A DNA stretch of 64,000 bases, taken from assembly GCF_006874425.1 (NCBI RefSeq), contig NZ_VIJZ01000007.1, positions 248,001 to 312,000 on the forward strand, read 5' to 3'. Both the position numbers and the translations under genes were made by a program. Positions 47,349 to 57,366 of the stretch are shown here, in pieces. A model generated the notes under the pieces. It was not told where the DNA came from and did not search any database. It was given only the letters and a program-made list of their open reading frames with translations. Position 1 is the stretch's first letter. The number at the start of each line of letters is the position of its first letter. Source of the DNA: Paenibacillus ottowii (GTDB lineage Bacteria > Bacillota > Bacilli > Paenibacillales > Paenibacillaceae).

Positions 47349-48437
47349 ATGGCAAATCAAAAATTGACCGTAGGGCTGTTGTACGGTGGTAAATCAGGCG
47401 AACACGAGGTTTCGCTGCAAACGGCGTATGCGGTAATGAACGCGTTTAACTATGAGAAATACGAGATTATTCCTTTTTATATTACGAAGGCTGGCGATTG
47501 GCGTAGAGGGGCGCTGTTAAGTGCGCCTCTGACTACGGTAGAGCAACTGAAGCTGGAGCACGCTGAGGGCGGTACCAAGGCGGCATTAGATACGTTGTTC
47601 GGCAAGCTGTACGGAGAGCAGACGCTGGATGTACTGTTTCCGTTGCTGCATGGCACCTTTGGCGAGGACGGAACGATTCAAGGTCTGTTCGAAATGGCCG
47701 ATATGCCCTATGTCGGGGCAGGGGTGCTGGCTTCGGCAGCGGGTATGGATAAGGGCGTCATGAAGAAGCTGTTTGAGCATGCAGGATTGCCGCAAGTGAA
47801 ATACTGCTATTTTAATAGCACACAGTGGGCACAAACCGGTCATGACTTGGTGCGCAACATAGAAACTGAGTTAGGTTATCCTTGCTTTGTCAAACCAGCC
47901 AATCTGGGATCAAGTGTCGGTATTTCCAAAGCCAGTAACCGAGAAGAATTGGAAAAGGCTGTAGACCTGGCTCTACAATACGATTTGAAGGTGATTGTCG
48001 AGGAGTACGTCGATGCCCGTGAGATTGAGGTCAGCGTACTCGGCAATGACGAGCCGATTGCCTCGGTACCGGGTGAAATTGTTTCGTCGAGTGATTATTA
48101 CGACTATGCTGCTAAATATACCGATGGTCAATCGGAAATGCTCATTCCGGCCCCATTGGATGAGGAAGTGGCAGATCGGATCCGTGAAGCCGCATTACAA
48201 GCTTTTCGCGCTCTGGAAGGCTGCGGGATTTCCCGTGCAGATTTCTTCGTAAGACGTTCAGACGGACATATCCTTATTAATGAAGTGAATACGATGCCTG
48301 GCTTTACACCTTTCAGCATGTATCCATTATTGTGGAGAGAAACGGGTGTATCGTATGCAAGTCTGTTGGATCGCATGATTGCTCTTGCAATGGAGCGTTA
48401 TGAACGCAGGTCGGCGCTGCACTATGAGAACCTATAA
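47349..48437 (+). CDS. ddl: D-alanine--D-alanine ligase
   Basis: A 362-residue ATP-grasp ligase. GEHEVSLQTAYAV near the N-terminus, then KPANLGSSVGISKA (ATP loop), YDYAAKYTDGQSEMLIPAPL and GCGISRADFFVRRSDGHILINEVNTMPGFTPFSMYP (metal ligands and catalytic loop) are all present. The Tyr of the SSDYYDYAAKY segment supports D-Ala-D-Ala rather than D-Ala-D-Lac specificity. It supplies the peptidoglycan dipeptide. The ATG at 47349 follows GGAGGAT. It has a terminator at 48444. Confidence 0.93.
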   Translation: MANQKLTVGLLYGGKSGEHEVSLQTAYAVMNAFNYEKYEIIPFYITKAGDWRRGALLSAPLTTVEQLKLEHAEGGTKAALDTLFGKLYGEQTLDVLFPLLHGTFGEDGTIQGLFEMADMPYVGAGVLASAAGMDKGVMKKLFEHAGLPQVKYCYFNSTQWAQTGHDLVRNIETELGYPCFVKPANLGSSVGISKASNREELEKAVDLALQYDLKVIVEEYVDAREIEVSVLGNDEPIASVPGEIVSSSDYYDYAAKYTDGQSEMLIPAPLDEEVADRIREAALQAFRALEGCGISRADFFVRRSDGHILINEVNTMPGFTPFSMYPLLWRETGVSYASLLDRMIALAMERYERRSALHYENL

Positions 48438-48443
48438 AAACGA

Positions 48444-48478
48444 AAAACGAAGGGGAGTTGATCACTCTCCTTTTTGTT
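48444..48478 (+). terminator. terminator of ddl
   Basis: AGGGGAGT pairs with ACTCTCCT (one G-U), with an AAACGA/TTTGTTT extension and a T run. Confidence 0.78.
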
Positions 48479-48541
48479 TCATATATTGACTTACTTGAGC
48501 ATTTTATTTAACCAATGAGGCATGAAAGGTGGCGGCTACAC

Positions 48542-48865
48542 ATGGGCTTTCAAACAGAATTTAACTCGGTGTGCAAATTCAAGAGCGAGCAAGAGCTTTA
48601 CGAATTGCTGGAATATGGACGTGGCAAAATGGTTAAATCCGGATTGCGCGTTTTTCCGACAGGACAGAAGGTCATCGCTTACAGCGTGGATAACGTGGCA
48701 GTAGCCATCGTTCAGATTGTGGGCTGTATCGCTGAAATCAATTTCCAAGGTGACGAAGTGACCGAGGTAGAAATGACTCTCATTCGTAAGCTGAACGAAG
48801 AGGAATCCAGAATTCAGACTGCACTGGCGGATGAAATGTTTTTTGGAGCACAGCAGCGATCCTAG
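48542..48865 (+). CDS. conserved hypothetical protein
   Basis: A 107-residue cytoplasmic protein. A first helix (EFNSVCKFKSEQELYELLEYG), several beta strands with VIAYSVDNVAVAIVQIVGCIAEINFQGDEV and a C-terminal helix (EVEMTLIRKLNEEESRIQTALADEMFF) suggest a compact alpha/beta fold. I do not recognise the family. The ATG at 48542 follows AAAGGTGG. It lies between ddl and uvsE as an independent unit. Confidence 0.7.
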   Translation: MGFQTEFNSVCKFKSEQELYELLEYGRGKMVKSGLRVFPTGQKVIAYSVDNVAVAIVQIVGCIAEINFQGDEVTEVEMTLIRKLNEEESRIQTALADEMFFGAQQRS

Positions 48866-49002
48866 CTGTTTCCTTTCCACAGTTTGTGCAATACACCGAA
48901 TCAGCGGATGCTTTTCCGGGTATGATCAGTAGAAAAGGGGTTAAGGTCACAGATAGAAAGAGGCCTTGCCATCTACTGCGAACTGCTGAAAGGAAGGACA
49001 CT

Positions 49003-50004
49003 ATGATTGTAAGATTCGGTTATGTTGCCATGTCAGTCACCGTGCAAAATGCATCCCCTTCTAAAACCATGACCATGGCCAGTTTTAATAAAATCGGAGA
49101 CCGGGAAGCCGCGATCCGCAAACTAGAACGGATTGCAGCCGAAAATCTCCATAATACATTGAGGCTGCTGCGCCATAATCGTGCGAGTGATATTCAGGTC
49201 TATCGTTTCTCATCCAAGCTGATTCCGCTCGCGACCCATCAGGATTTGCGGGACTGGGACCCATTTGAGGCGCTTGCTGCTGATTTTGCAGAGGTGGGAG
49301 ACTATGTCAAGGCGAATAAAATGAGGGTATCGTTTCATCCCGATCATTTTACAGTGTTAAGTACTCCTCGACCTGAAGTGTTGCAGAGCTCCATTCATGA
49401 TCTGAAGTACCACGTGGCGATGCTGAAGGCCATGGGGCTCGGGGCCGAAGCCAAGAACAATATTCACATGGGCGGTGCCTACGGAGATAAGGTGACCTCA
49501 GGTCAGCGTTTTGTAGAGCAAGTGAATGCCCTGGATCTTTCATTAAGAGAACGGATAACATTGGAAAATGATGACAAAACATTCAATGCGTTGGAAACAC
49601 TCGAAGCTTGTAAGTTAACAGGCTTGCCGATGGTTCTTGATATCCATCATCAATGGGTCAACAATGAGGGGGAGAAGCCGTGGGAGCTATGGCCGGATAT
49701 ATTGGACACCTGGAAAGGGGAATTGGCCCAAGCCGGATCTTCTGCTGATCATCCATTGCCGCCCAAAATCCATGCGTCCAGTCCCAAAAGTGAAAAAGAC
49801 CCACGTGGTCATGCGGACGGTGTTCTGGTAGAGCCATTGCTTACCTTTTTGCGTAATATTGCTGGATATACGGATCGACTCGATGTTATGCTCGAAGCCA
49901 AACTGAAGGATGAAGCATTGTTTGGATTAATGAATGAACTGCGTCTTCAGGAAGATAATGGGGTCAAAGTGTTAGATGGGGCTTCCATAGAAATTACGCC
50001 TTAA
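49003..50004 (+). CDS. uvsE: UV damage endonuclease UvsE
   Basis: A 333-residue TIM-barrel endonuclease that nicks DNA 5-prime of UV photoproducts. Its metal ligands are spread through the typical blocks: MIVRFGYVAMSVTVQNASPSKTM, QVYRFSSKLIPLATH, MRVSFHPDHFTVLSTP, NIHMGGAYGDK, ITLENDDKTF, MVLDIHHQW and PKIHASSPKSE. The ATG at 49003 follows AAAGGAAGG. The upstream open frame is not part of the gene. UvsE is common in Bacillus and Paenibacillus spores. Confidence 0.92.
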   Translation: MIVRFGYVAMSVTVQNASPSKTMTMASFNKIGDREAAIRKLERIAAENLHNTLRLLRHNRASDIQVYRFSSKLIPLATHQDLRDWDPFEALAADFAEVGDYVKANKMRVSFHPDHFTVLSTPRPEVLQSSIHDLKYHVAMLKAMGLGAEAKNNIHMGGAYGDKVTSGQRFVEQVNALDLSLRERITLENDDKTFNALETLEACKLTGLPMVLDIHHQWVNNEGEKPWELWPDILDTWKGELAQAGSSADHPLPPKIHASSPKSEKDPRGHADGVLVEPLLTFLRNIAGYTDRLDVMLEAKLKDEALFGLMNELRLQEDNGVKVLDGASIEITP

Positions 50005-50170
50005 AAAGTAGTATTTTGCGGATAATGCTTCCAGATGGTGAAACTTTATGAACCTTATTGTGTATACTAGAATGTGTAAACTAGCAAACTTGCACTGAAA
50101 CAGAGATGGTTAAGAGACTGTGCTATAGCGCAGAACTCATAAACCACGTAACAATGATATAGAAAGTAGA

Positions 50171-51046
50171 GTGAACACGTTGAACGAACATGAAAACGAA
50201 AAGGTTCCCTATATCGTATCAGGAAAAAGCTATACGGCCGTGGCTATTAATGCGGCATCCAAAGCCGGAGAGTGGATTAAGAGCAGACTGGGAACGGTTG
50301 AACAATTGAGTACCAAGCAGTCGCCGACCGATCTAGTGACCGAGGTAGATAAAGGTGCAGAACAGATGATTCGCAGACTCATTCTCACCCATTTTCCCGA
50401 TCATGCCATTTTGGGTGAAGAAGGGGTAGAGCCGGGAGCCGAAGCTTCTGCACGAGCGTTAGAGGCTGCCCGTGAAGAGGAATATTTATGGATTATTGAC
50501 CCGGTGGACGGCACCACCAATTTCGTGCACAGTCTGCCGTATTACAGTGTGTCAATTGCCCTGGCCCATCGTGGCGAGGTGATTGTTGGGGTCATTTATG
50601 ACCCGTCCCGTGATGAAATGTTTGTAGCGGAAAAAGGAAAGGGCGCATATGTCCACGGTAATCGTATGCAAGCATCGAGAGAAGAAACGTTGGGAGATAG
50701 TCTGGTGTGCATCGGTTTCCCACCGGATCGTACGTATGCACAACCGTTGAATATGAAAATTACACAGGTTCTTACACCACAGGTACGCGGCATTCGAGCG
50801 CTCGGCTCGGCAGCCTTGCATCTGGCTTATGTGGCGTCAGGACGTCTGTCTGCTTATTGCGAAATTGGTTTGAATGCCTGGGATGTGGCTGCGGGCGCTT
50901 TGCTGGTACAGGAATCAGGAGGCACCATCACAGACACATTGGGTAGGCCTTATGACTTGAGTGTACGACATGTTGTAGCTACGAATACAGCTATTCATTC
51001 TCAACTTATTCAAGTGCTGAAAGAAGCAGAAGCAACCGGGTTATAA
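50171..51046 (+). CDS. inositol-monophosphatase-family phosphatase
   Basis: A 291-residue phosphatase of the inositol monophosphatase family. The metal site has ILGEEGVEPG, then WIIDPVDGTTNFVHSLPYYSVSIAL (DPxDGTxN motif), and the C-terminal WDVAAGALLVQESGG. It dephosphorylates a sugar or nucleotide-type phosphate (inositol phosphate, fructose bisphosphate or PAP). The start is the GTG at 50171 or the TTG at 50180; the ribosome site is weak, so the first residues are uncertain. Confidence 0.85.
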   Translation: MNTLNEHENEKVPYIVSGKSYTAVAINAASKAGEWIKSRLGTVEQLSTKQSPTDLVTEVDKGAEQMIRRLILTHFPDHAILGEEGVEPGAEASARALEAAREEEYLWIIDPVDGTTNFVHSLPYYSVSIALAHRGEVIVGVIYDPSRDEMFVAEKGKGAYVHGNRMQASREETLGDSLVCIGFPPDRTYAQPLNMKITQVLTPQVRGIRALGSAALHLAYVASGRLSAYCEIGLNAWDVAAGALLVQESGGTITDTLGRPYDLSVRHVVATNTAIHSQLIQVLKEAEATGL

Positions 51047-51083
51047 TACTGCGTACACCATCATCCTAAAGGAGGAAATCGCG

Positions 51084-51326
51084 ATGAGCCAATCCGAAGA
51101 ATTGGAACGCCAGCTCAGTGAACTGCTGACGGAAGGCGAAATTCGTGAGAATGAGGCCAAAAAGCGGGAACGACTCAGTCCCAAATATGAGGTGCGGGTT
51201 CAGACTCAAATGGACCCGATTGTCGAGGAGACCCGTAAATACCGGAAGATGGCACGTGAGCTTGATGACCGATATGACGAATATATGAGCAAGGCGGACA
51301 AATCGAAAGCAACCGATCAACGCTAA
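51084..51326 (+). CDS. small charged hypothetical protein
   Basis: An 80-residue highly charged, likely coiled-coil protein (SEELERQLSELLTEGEIRENEAKKRERLSPKYEVRVQTQMDPIVEETRKYRKMARELDDRYDEYMSKADK). I do not recognise a family. The ATG at 51084 follows AAAGGAGG, which strongly supports it. It is 38 bases downstream of the phosphatase and probably co-transcribed. It is closed by a terminator at 51336. Confidence 0.7.
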   Translation: MSQSEELERQLSELLTEGEIRENEAKKRERLSPKYEVRVQTQMDPIVEETRKYRKMARELDDRYDEYMSKADKSKATDQR

Positions 51327-51335
51327 GCACCCCCC

Positions 51336-51375
51336 AAATACCTCTTGCCGAATGACCAAGGCATGGGGTATTTTG
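51336..51375 (+). terminator. terminator before the rhamnogalacturonan operon
   Basis: AAATACCTCTTGCC pairs with GGCATGGGGTATTT with two imperfect pairs, followed by TTTTGT. Confidence 0.7.
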
Positions 51376-51439
51376 TATAATATATGGAGTTTTCTCCATG
51401 TTGAGCTGGACCGGGCAGGAGGAGCGAAGGAGGCGACAT

Positions 51440-53224
51440 GTGCTGATTACCTATTTTAAGAGCGCTTACAAAAATGCCGGAATCCATCATAAGATGGTGC
51501 TGCTGATTACGGTGCTCATGCTGGTTAACTTTGCGGTTGTTGCAGTCATACTTAAATACGTATTTCATATTTATGATAATCAAATGTACAAAAAGACATC
51601 CGAGGTACTCAATATTTCTTCAATCGGCATTGAAAATGAACTGAAGGATGTTGAAAAAGTTACTTTTAAGGTCATAACGGACGAGCAGCTTCAGCGTTAT
51701 TTGCTCCAGTTGGAAAAGGAAACATCACCTTATGTCAAAATGGTATTGCGCAAAAAAATAACGAATAGGCTTATTGCCTTCGCCGGTTCTGAAACCTATG
51801 TCTATTCTATGATGGTGATCGACAAAGAGGGACAGGTCATGAGTGCGGGCAACCGCGAAGGTATCCCCCAAGAGCTGCGATCTACCCTGACGGAGTTGGC
51901 AGACAAATATGACGGCTCCCATGCATGGTATGCGGCAGGCCATTCCTCCTTGCTGGCTGCACGGCAATTCAAATCCTTTACCGATTCCAATTTTACGCTG
52001 AATGGGCTCGGAACGCTTGCGATTCGTGTGCGAATTGACCGGATTGTTGCGGATCGTGTGCAGACTTCCGGCCGTGATGGACAGCTGATGATTACAGACG
52101 GAAGACGGATGATTTATCCCGAAACACCACTTTTAAGTGAGAGCGATATTCAGGCAGAGCTTGGACGGAAGCAGCCTTACGGGATTGCAACCTATACAGG
52201 CGGGACCTTTTTTGCCGCTCAAATCAAATCCTCTTATACGGGTTGGACGTATTTACATATAACTCCCTTTGATGACATGTTCCGCAGTATTACGATAATC
52301 AAAGAAATTGTAAGCGCAATTTTTGTCATTATGCTTCTTGTTGCACTGGCGCTGGGAGCTAGGTTATCAGGCAGCATTACCCAACCGATCGTTCAGTTGA
52401 TCCAGAACATGCGTAAAATAGAAAAAGGCGATCTCGACCGTTTGGAAGAGGAAGCGCTTGGGGCCGTCCCCCTTTCCACACAGGATGAGGTCGGCCTCTT
52501 GCATCGGACGTATAAGAAGATGATTCGCCGCATCCGCGAGCTTATTAATGAGAATGTTGCCAAGCAGCTATTGCTGCGGGAAACGGAGCTGAAGGCGCTT
52601 CAGGCACAGATTAATCCACATTTTCTATACAATACTTTAGAGTCTGTGAACTGGCTCGCCAAGGCCAATAAGCAGGATCGGATTTCAGAGATGGTGGAAG
52701 CACTTGCTTTTCTATTACGTAGCACAGTCAGTTTTGAGGAGCAGTTGATTCCGCTTCAAAAAGAACTGGATATCGTGAGGAGCTACGTAACGATCCAAAA
52801 AACACGTTTTGACGAGCGGCTTGATTTTCACCTGGATGTCCCGGAAGAGCTGATGGACGCGCAAATCCCGAAGCTAACGCTTCAGCCTTTGGTGGAGAAT
52901 GCGATCCATTATGCCCTGGAGCCGCGTATTGAACCGTGTCGGATCACTATAGTCGTGAGAGAAAGCGAGGGGGCACTGTTCCTGCGGGTTGAAGACGACG
53001 GTCCTGGAATGACCTCGGATTTCTTGGAAAAGCTGCGGAGCGGACAGATCACCACTCGTGGGCGGGGTATTGGACTTGCGAATATTCAAGAACGGATTAA
53101 CCTGACATTTGGTACACCTTGGGGGATCGAGCTGCATAGCGAGACAGGAACAGGAACGTTAATTCATGTCTGTATTCCATATGTGAAAGGGGATCAGGGT
53201 CGTGTACAAGGTGCTACTGGTTGA
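51440..53224 (+). CDS. YesM-type sensor histidine kinase
   Basis: A 594-residue membrane kinase. TM1 is at ~15-40 (MVLLITVLMLVNFAVVAVILKYVF), then an extracellular Cache-like domain to ~290, TM2 (IIKEIVSAIFVIMLLVALALGARL), HAMP and a His_kinase domain. The phospho-acceptor His is about residue 394 in INPHFLYNTLESVNW, the mark of the YesM/LytS group. The GTG at 51440 follows AAGGAGG; an earlier ATG at 51398 lacks good spacing. It overlaps the response regulator by 23 bases, so translation is coupled. It probably senses rhamnogalacturonan oligosaccharides. Confidence 0.87.
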   Translation: MLITYFKSAYKNAGIHHKMVLLITVLMLVNFAVVAVILKYVFHIYDNQMYKKTSEVLNISSIGIENELKDVEKVTFKVITDEQLQRYLLQLEKETSPYVKMVLRKKITNRLIAFAGSETYVYSMMVIDKEGQVMSAGNREGIPQELRSTLTELADKYDGSHAWYAAGHSSLLAARQFKSFTDSNFTLNGLGTLAIRVRIDRIVADRVQTSGRDGQLMITDGRRMIYPETPLLSESDIQAELGRKQPYGIATYTGGTFFAAQIKSSYTGWTYLHITPFDDMFRSITIIKEIVSAIFVIMLLVALALGARLSGSITQPIVQLIQNMRKIEKGDLDRLEEEALGAVPLSTQDEVGLLHRTYKKMIRRIRELINENVAKQLLLRETELKALQAQINPHFLYNTLESVNWLAKANKQDRISEMVEALAFLLRSTVSFEEQLIPLQKELDIVRSYVTIQKTRFDERLDFHLDVPEELMDAQIPKLTLQPLVENAIHYALEPRIEPCRITIVVRESEGALFLRVEDDGPGMTSDFLEKLRSGQITTRGRGIGLANIQERINLTFGTPWGIELHSETGTGTLIHVCIPYVKGDQGRVQGATG

Positions 53225-54761
53225 TGATGAGCGTATGATTTTGGAAGGCATATCACAGGTGGTCGATTGGGGCAAGGCAGGAACAAGGCTGGTAGGTACG
53301 GCACGTAATGGGATTGAGGCCTATGATCAAATCCAGGCTAGCCCGCCTGATTTTGTGATCAGCGATATTTCTATGCCAGGACTGGACGGTATCGGGCTTG
53401 TTGCCAAAACGACGGAGCATTTTCCAGACGTTCGTTTTATTCTGTTGTCTGGCTACAAAGATTTTGACTATGCCTGTCGGGCCATGCAATACGGGGTGAA
53501 GCACTACTTGTTGAAGCCCTGCAATGAGCGGCAAATTCATGAGGCTCTGACCGAGCTGGGACAGGAGCGGGAGGAACAGGAAGAACGCAAGCAGTTTGTG
53601 AATCGGATGAAGCTTGATTTTCAGCGTATGCTGCCACATGTGAAGGAGCATTTTTTGAAGGAGTTTATTTCCTATAAAACTTACGGCAGCCGTGATATCG
53701 CTTTTTATGAGCGTTTGTTCGGTCTGGAGTTGCAAAATAAGCAGGTTCGAATGCTGCTGCTGCGGGTGGAGGAGTCACACGAGCCGGAGCATTTGTTTGC
53801 GTTGCAAAATATAGCAGGGGATTTAATGGATCATGTCTTGCTCAGTACGACCATGCAAGGGCAGCTGCTGATTGTGCTGGAAAGTGAAGATGACACGTCC
53901 CGATTTATGAAACAGATTGAAGCGGTACGTACGACATTTCACCGTTTTTATAAGCTTGAGGTAACTATTGCAATTAGCGAGTCGGATAGCATGCAGCATT
54001 CGCGGGGGATGTACCGGGAGACATTGCATTGCATGAATCACCGTTTTTACACCGGGGAGGGCAGTCTCATTACGAAGGACGATTTGGCGGCTGAGGATAC
54101 CCGGGAGATGGCAGACTTGGAGCTGGACGAGGAGAAGTTCGGTCTGCTGATCAAGGCTGGAAATAGGGAGGAAGTTGTACAGGAGGTGGATCGGCTATTC
54201 GGCATCCTGTCCCGTATGAAGCTGGAAATCTCCGTAACCCGTTCCTATGTGCTACAGCTCTATGCGGCCATGATCCGTATATGTCCTGAAGAAGAGCGTG
54301 CGGCGTTTACGAGCCGAATGGTCGTGCTGGCAGAGCAAAAAACGCTGGCATGTCTCAAATCTTTTGTACAGGAAGCAGCTGAACGAATGACTGCAATCTA
54401 TTATAAAAGCAATGTATACCGGCAATCTTCCACGGTCGATAAAATGATCACGATTATTGAACAAAATTATAGAAAATCCGATCTCTCGCTGAACGGAGTG
54501 GCGGGGCAAATGCTCTATATGAATTCCGACTACTTAGGGAAAATTTTTAAAAAAGTGACAGGTGAAAACTTTTCGCATTATGTCAATCGTTACCGGATCG
54601 AACGCGCGGCTGAGCATATCCGGGAGACGGGAGACGTAAAGGTGTTTGAGCTGGCGGAATGGTTCGGCTTCGGCGGGAACGCGCAATATTTTAGCCAGGT
54701 ATTCAAAAAATGGGCAGGTATGACCCCCTCCGAGTACATTAAATCACACGAGCGGGGATGA
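53202..54761 (+). CDS. YesN-type response regulator with AraC output
   Basis: A 519-residue response regulator. The receiver domain is at residues 1-120 with the phospho-Asp55 in FVISDISMPGLDG, after VDDERMILEGI. A linker domain follows and then an AraC DNA-binding domain near the C-terminus (LNGVAGQMLYMNSDYLGKIFKKVTGENFSHYVNRYRIERAAEHI, ELAEWFGFGGNAQYFSQVFKKWAGMTPSEY). It should turn on the downstream importer and enzyme genes when phosphorylated by the YesM-type kinase. The GTG at 53202 overlaps the kinase gene. Confidence 0.9.
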   Translation: MYKVLLVDDERMILEGISQVVDWGKAGTRLVGTARNGIEAYDQIQASPPDFVISDISMPGLDGIGLVAKTTEHFPDVRFILLSGYKDFDYACRAMQYGVKHYLLKPCNERQIHEALTELGQEREEQEERKQFVNRMKLDFQRMLPHVKEHFLKEFISYKTYGSRDIAFYERLFGLELQNKQVRMLLLRVEESHEPEHLFALQNIAGDLMDHVLLSTTMQGQLLIVLESEDDTSRFMKQIEAVRTTFHRFYKLEVTIAISESDSMQHSRGMYRETLHCMNHRFYTGEGSLITKDDLAAEDTREMADLELDEEKFGLLIKAGNREEVVQEVDRLFGILSRMKLEISVTRSYVLQLYAAMIRICPEEERAAFTSRMVVLAEQKTLACLKSFVQEAAERMTAIYYKSNVYRQSSTVDKMITIIEQNYRKSDLSLNGVAGQMLYMNSDYLGKIFKKVTGENFSHYVNRYRIERAAEHIRETGDVKVFELAEWFGFGGNAQYFSQVFKKWAGMTPSEYIKSHERG

Positions 54762-54853
54762 GCTGCTGAGTCCCTCTGTTTTTTAAACCTTTGAAATCTG
54801 ATTTGTGTATTCCAATGTTTCTCTGCTTTTGGGAAAATAACGACAGGAGCAAA

Positions 54854-54867
54854 TGTAAACGCTATCA
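54854..54867. promoter_or_regulatory. cre site upstream of the rhamnogalacturonan importer
   Basis: TGTAAACGCTATCA matches the catabolite-responsive element consensus at every fixed position. It lies 69 bases before the solute-binding protein start. CcpA should repress the operon here when glucose is present. Confidence 0.7.
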
Positions 54868-54935
54868 AATAAGCGTAAGTACATTGTTATTTGTCATAGG
54901 GCTCCTTTCTAGAACAGCGAAAAGGGGAGAGATAG

Positions 54936-56228
54936 GTGGGCAAAAAGGGATGGTTTCTGATCATAGCAATGCTGCTCGTGTTGACGACGGCATGTAGTGG
55001 AGCGGACGGCGGAGGCAATTCGGGCACAAGTGCAGACGGGAAAGTAAAGTTGCGGATCGCTTGGTGGGGATCGGATACGCGCCACGAATATACGCAAAAG
55101 GTTATCGACTTGTATAAGCAAAAAAATCCGAATGTAACGATTGATGTGGAATATGCCTCTTTCGATGACTATTGGAAGAAGCTCGCACCGCAGGCGGCAG
55201 CCAATCAACTACCGGATATCGTGCAGATGGACATTTCGTATATTAGCCAATACGCGAAGAACGGCCAGCTGGAAGATATGGCGCCTTACTTGAATCAGAA
55301 AATCCAAGTCGCTGATGTGAACGAAAATGTACTCAAAACCGGGATCATTGCCGGAAAACAATACGGCATCCCAACAGGTGTCAATGTGCTGGGCTTCCAG
55401 TATGATCCGGCATTGCTCAAAAAAGCCGGCATAGACAAAATTCCTGATAACTGGACATGGGATCAATACAAAGAGCTGGCTTTGAAGGCAGCCTCCAATA
55501 AAGTTTACTTTGATAGCTCCATGGCTGCGGATATTTTCTTCCACTACTATTTGCGGACACATGGAAAATCTCTCTACAATACGGAAGGCACAGGATTGGG
55601 ATATGACGACGATAAGCTGTTCGTTGATTTCTTCGGTGGTTTGGCTGAGCTGATTAAGAAGGGGGCGACACCGTCTCCTGAAGTCATGAACCAAACCAAG
55701 GGCATTCTTGAGGAATCGGATATCGTAAAAGGAACGGGCATCGGCATTTGGCAGTGGTCCAATCAGTATGTAGGCTTACAGCAGGTCGTGAATCGTCCCA
55801 TGGCGCTTGCTCCGATGTTTGGACCGAATATAGAAAAAGGCGTGTATATGCAGCCTACAATGTACTGGGCAGTGGCTTCCCGTTCACAGGTGAAGGATGA
55901 GGCCGCCAAGTTTATTGATTTCTGGATGAACGATATAGAAGCGAATAAATTGATTAAAGGCGAACGCGGCGTACCGATTTCTGCCAAAATCAAGGAAGCT
56001 GTAGCGCCGGAGTTGAGCGAGGCAACGAAGCAGGTGTTTGAATTTGTGGCTTCCATGGAGCCAAAAGCTTCTCCCATGAGCCCACCACCACCGGTTGGAT
56101 CGCCGGAAGTGATTGCTACTCTGACCGATTATATTGAGCAGGTCAATTTCGGACAGATGACACCTGAAGACGCAGCGGTCAAATTCCGGGCTGATGCGAA
56201 TACCATCCTTGCGAATAACAAGCAGTAA
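54936..56228 (+). CDS. sugar ABC transporter solute-binding lipoprotein
   Basis: A 430-residue extracytoplasmic binding protein. The signal peptide GKKGWFLIIAMLLVLTTAC ends in a lipobox (LTTAC), so the protein is lipid-anchored. The mature protein has the family-1 binding-protein layout: KLRIAWWGSDTRHEYTQKVIDLYKQKNPNVTI, then NQLPDIVQMDISYISQYA, then the hinge and C-lobe. It probably captures rhamnogalacturonan oligosaccharides, as the YesO relative does. The GTG at 54936 follows AAAGGGGAG. A hairpin at 56298-56333 separates it from the permease genes. Confidence 0.88.
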   Translation: MGKKGWFLIIAMLLVLTTACSGADGGGNSGTSADGKVKLRIAWWGSDTRHEYTQKVIDLYKQKNPNVTIDVEYASFDDYWKKLAPQAAANQLPDIVQMDISYISQYAKNGQLEDMAPYLNQKIQVADVNENVLKTGIIAGKQYGIPTGVNVLGFQYDPALLKKAGIDKIPDNWTWDQYKELALKAASNKVYFDSSMAADIFFHYYLRTHGKSLYNTEGTGLGYDDDKLFVDFFGGLAELIKKGATPSPEVMNQTKGILEESDIVKGTGIGIWQWSNQYVGLQQVVNRPMALAPMFGPNIEKGVYMQPTMYWAVASRSQVKDEAAKFIDFWMNDIEANKLIKGERGVPISAKIKEAVAPELSEATKQVFEFVASMEPKASPMSPPPPVGSPEVIATLTDYIEQVNFGQMTPEDAAVKFRADANTILANNKQ

Positions 56229-56297
56229 CAATGCAACGAGGGCTTTTGATATCTGACAACGATTAAGCCTAGGGTTGAAGGATTGTTTCGTTAGGTT

Positions 56298-56333
56298 AAC
56301 CGTGCGTAGTACAAAGCATGTTTGCGCACGGTT
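56298..56333 (+). terminator. hairpin between binding protein and permease genes
   Basis: AACCGTGCG pairs exactly with CGCACGGTT around an 18-base loop. No T run follows. Such hairpins often stabilise the mRNA of the binding protein and so raise its level above that of the permeases. Confidence 0.55.
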
Positions 56334-56452
56334 GATCCGACGAGCCCATCGCAGAAGCTCCCTTTGTAGATATCAAAATAAAATTCACATAACAACGGTT
56401 TATGTACATATTTGAAATCGCCAATTTTAAAATGCAAGAGAAGGGAGGCTTG

Positions 56453-57361
56453 ATGAGCTTGCGAAATCATCAGAGCTTGAAAGCCAATATGACCGGATAT
56501 GCGTTTATCAGCCCGTTTATTGTGGGCTTTCTGGCATTTACGTTGATTCCAATGTTTATTTCGCTGTATCTGTCCTTTACCAGCTACAATCTGTTCACCC
56601 CGCCCAAATGGATTGGTCTGGGTAACTTCGAAAAAATGTTCACAGGCGACCCGAAGTACTGGAATTCGATCAGGGTCACGTTTACGTATGTATTGGTCGG
56701 TGTACCGTTGCGGCTGATTTTTGCGTTGTTTGTGGCGATGATTTTGAATACCAAGTCACGCATGGTGGGCACCTATCGGACGATGTACTATCTGCCTTCT
56801 ATTATCGGGGGGAGCGTGGCAGTGTCCATCATGTGGCGCAATATTTTCAGTAATGAGGGCATTGTTAACAGCTTGCTTTGGGCCTTGGGGGCAACCCCGG
56901 TGAAATGGTTTGGTGATCCGAATGCTTCGCTAATGATGCTAATTACCTTGTCTGTCTGGCAATTTGGTTCATCCATGCTTATTTTTCTGGCAGGGCTGAA
57001 AAATATTCCGCATGAAATGTACGAAGCGTCCAGTGTGGACGGCGCTACACCAGTACGAAAATTTTTCAGTATTACGCTGCCGCTGCTAAGTCCGATCATT
57101 TTATTTAACTTGATTATGCAGACGATCAGTGCGTTTATGACCTTCGTTCCGGCCTATGTCATCTCCAAGGGTGAGGGAGGCCCAATGGATGGAACGATGC
57201 TGCATTCACTGTATCTGTTCCGGCAGGCGTTTATGTTCAGCAATATGGGATATGCGGCGGCAATGGCTTGGGTCATGCTCATAATGATTGCGATACTGAC
57301 AGCGATTTTATTTATAACATCCAAATTCTGGGTGTTTTATGAAACGGAAAAGGGGCGCTGA
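56453..57361 (+). CDS. sugar ABC transporter permease, MalF type
   Basis: A 302-residue permease with six membrane segments. The EAA loop is [32 protein letters not shown], where it contacts the ATPase. The N-terminus is [36 protein letters not shown]. The ATG at 56453 follows AAGGGAGG. It is the first of the permease pair; no ATPase gene is in the cluster, so a shared ATPase (MsmX type) is expected. Confidence 0.9.
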   Translation: MSLRNHQSLKANMTGYAFISPFIVGFLAFTLIPMFISLYLSFTSYNLFTPPKWIGLGNFEKMFTGDPKYWNSIRVTFTYVLVGVPLRLIFALFVAMILNTKSRMVGTYRTMYYLPSIIGGSVAVSIMWRNIFSNEGIVNSLLWALGATPVKWFGDPNASLMMLITLSVWQFGSSMLIFLAGLKNIPHEMYEASSVDGATPVRKFFSITLPLLSPIILFNLIMQTISAFMTFVPAYVISKGEGGPMDGTMLHSLYLFRQAFMFSNMGYAAAMAWVMLIMIAILTAILFITSKFWVFYETEKGR

Positions 57362-57366
57362 TAACA

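Noticed and set aside
46760..47350. 196-residue minus frame opposite the amidase gene
   Set aside because: Antisense to a gene with clear catalytic motifs; content not protein-like.
55209..55694. 161-residue minus frame inside the solute-binding protein gene
   Set aside because: Shadow of a well-supported lipoprotein gene.
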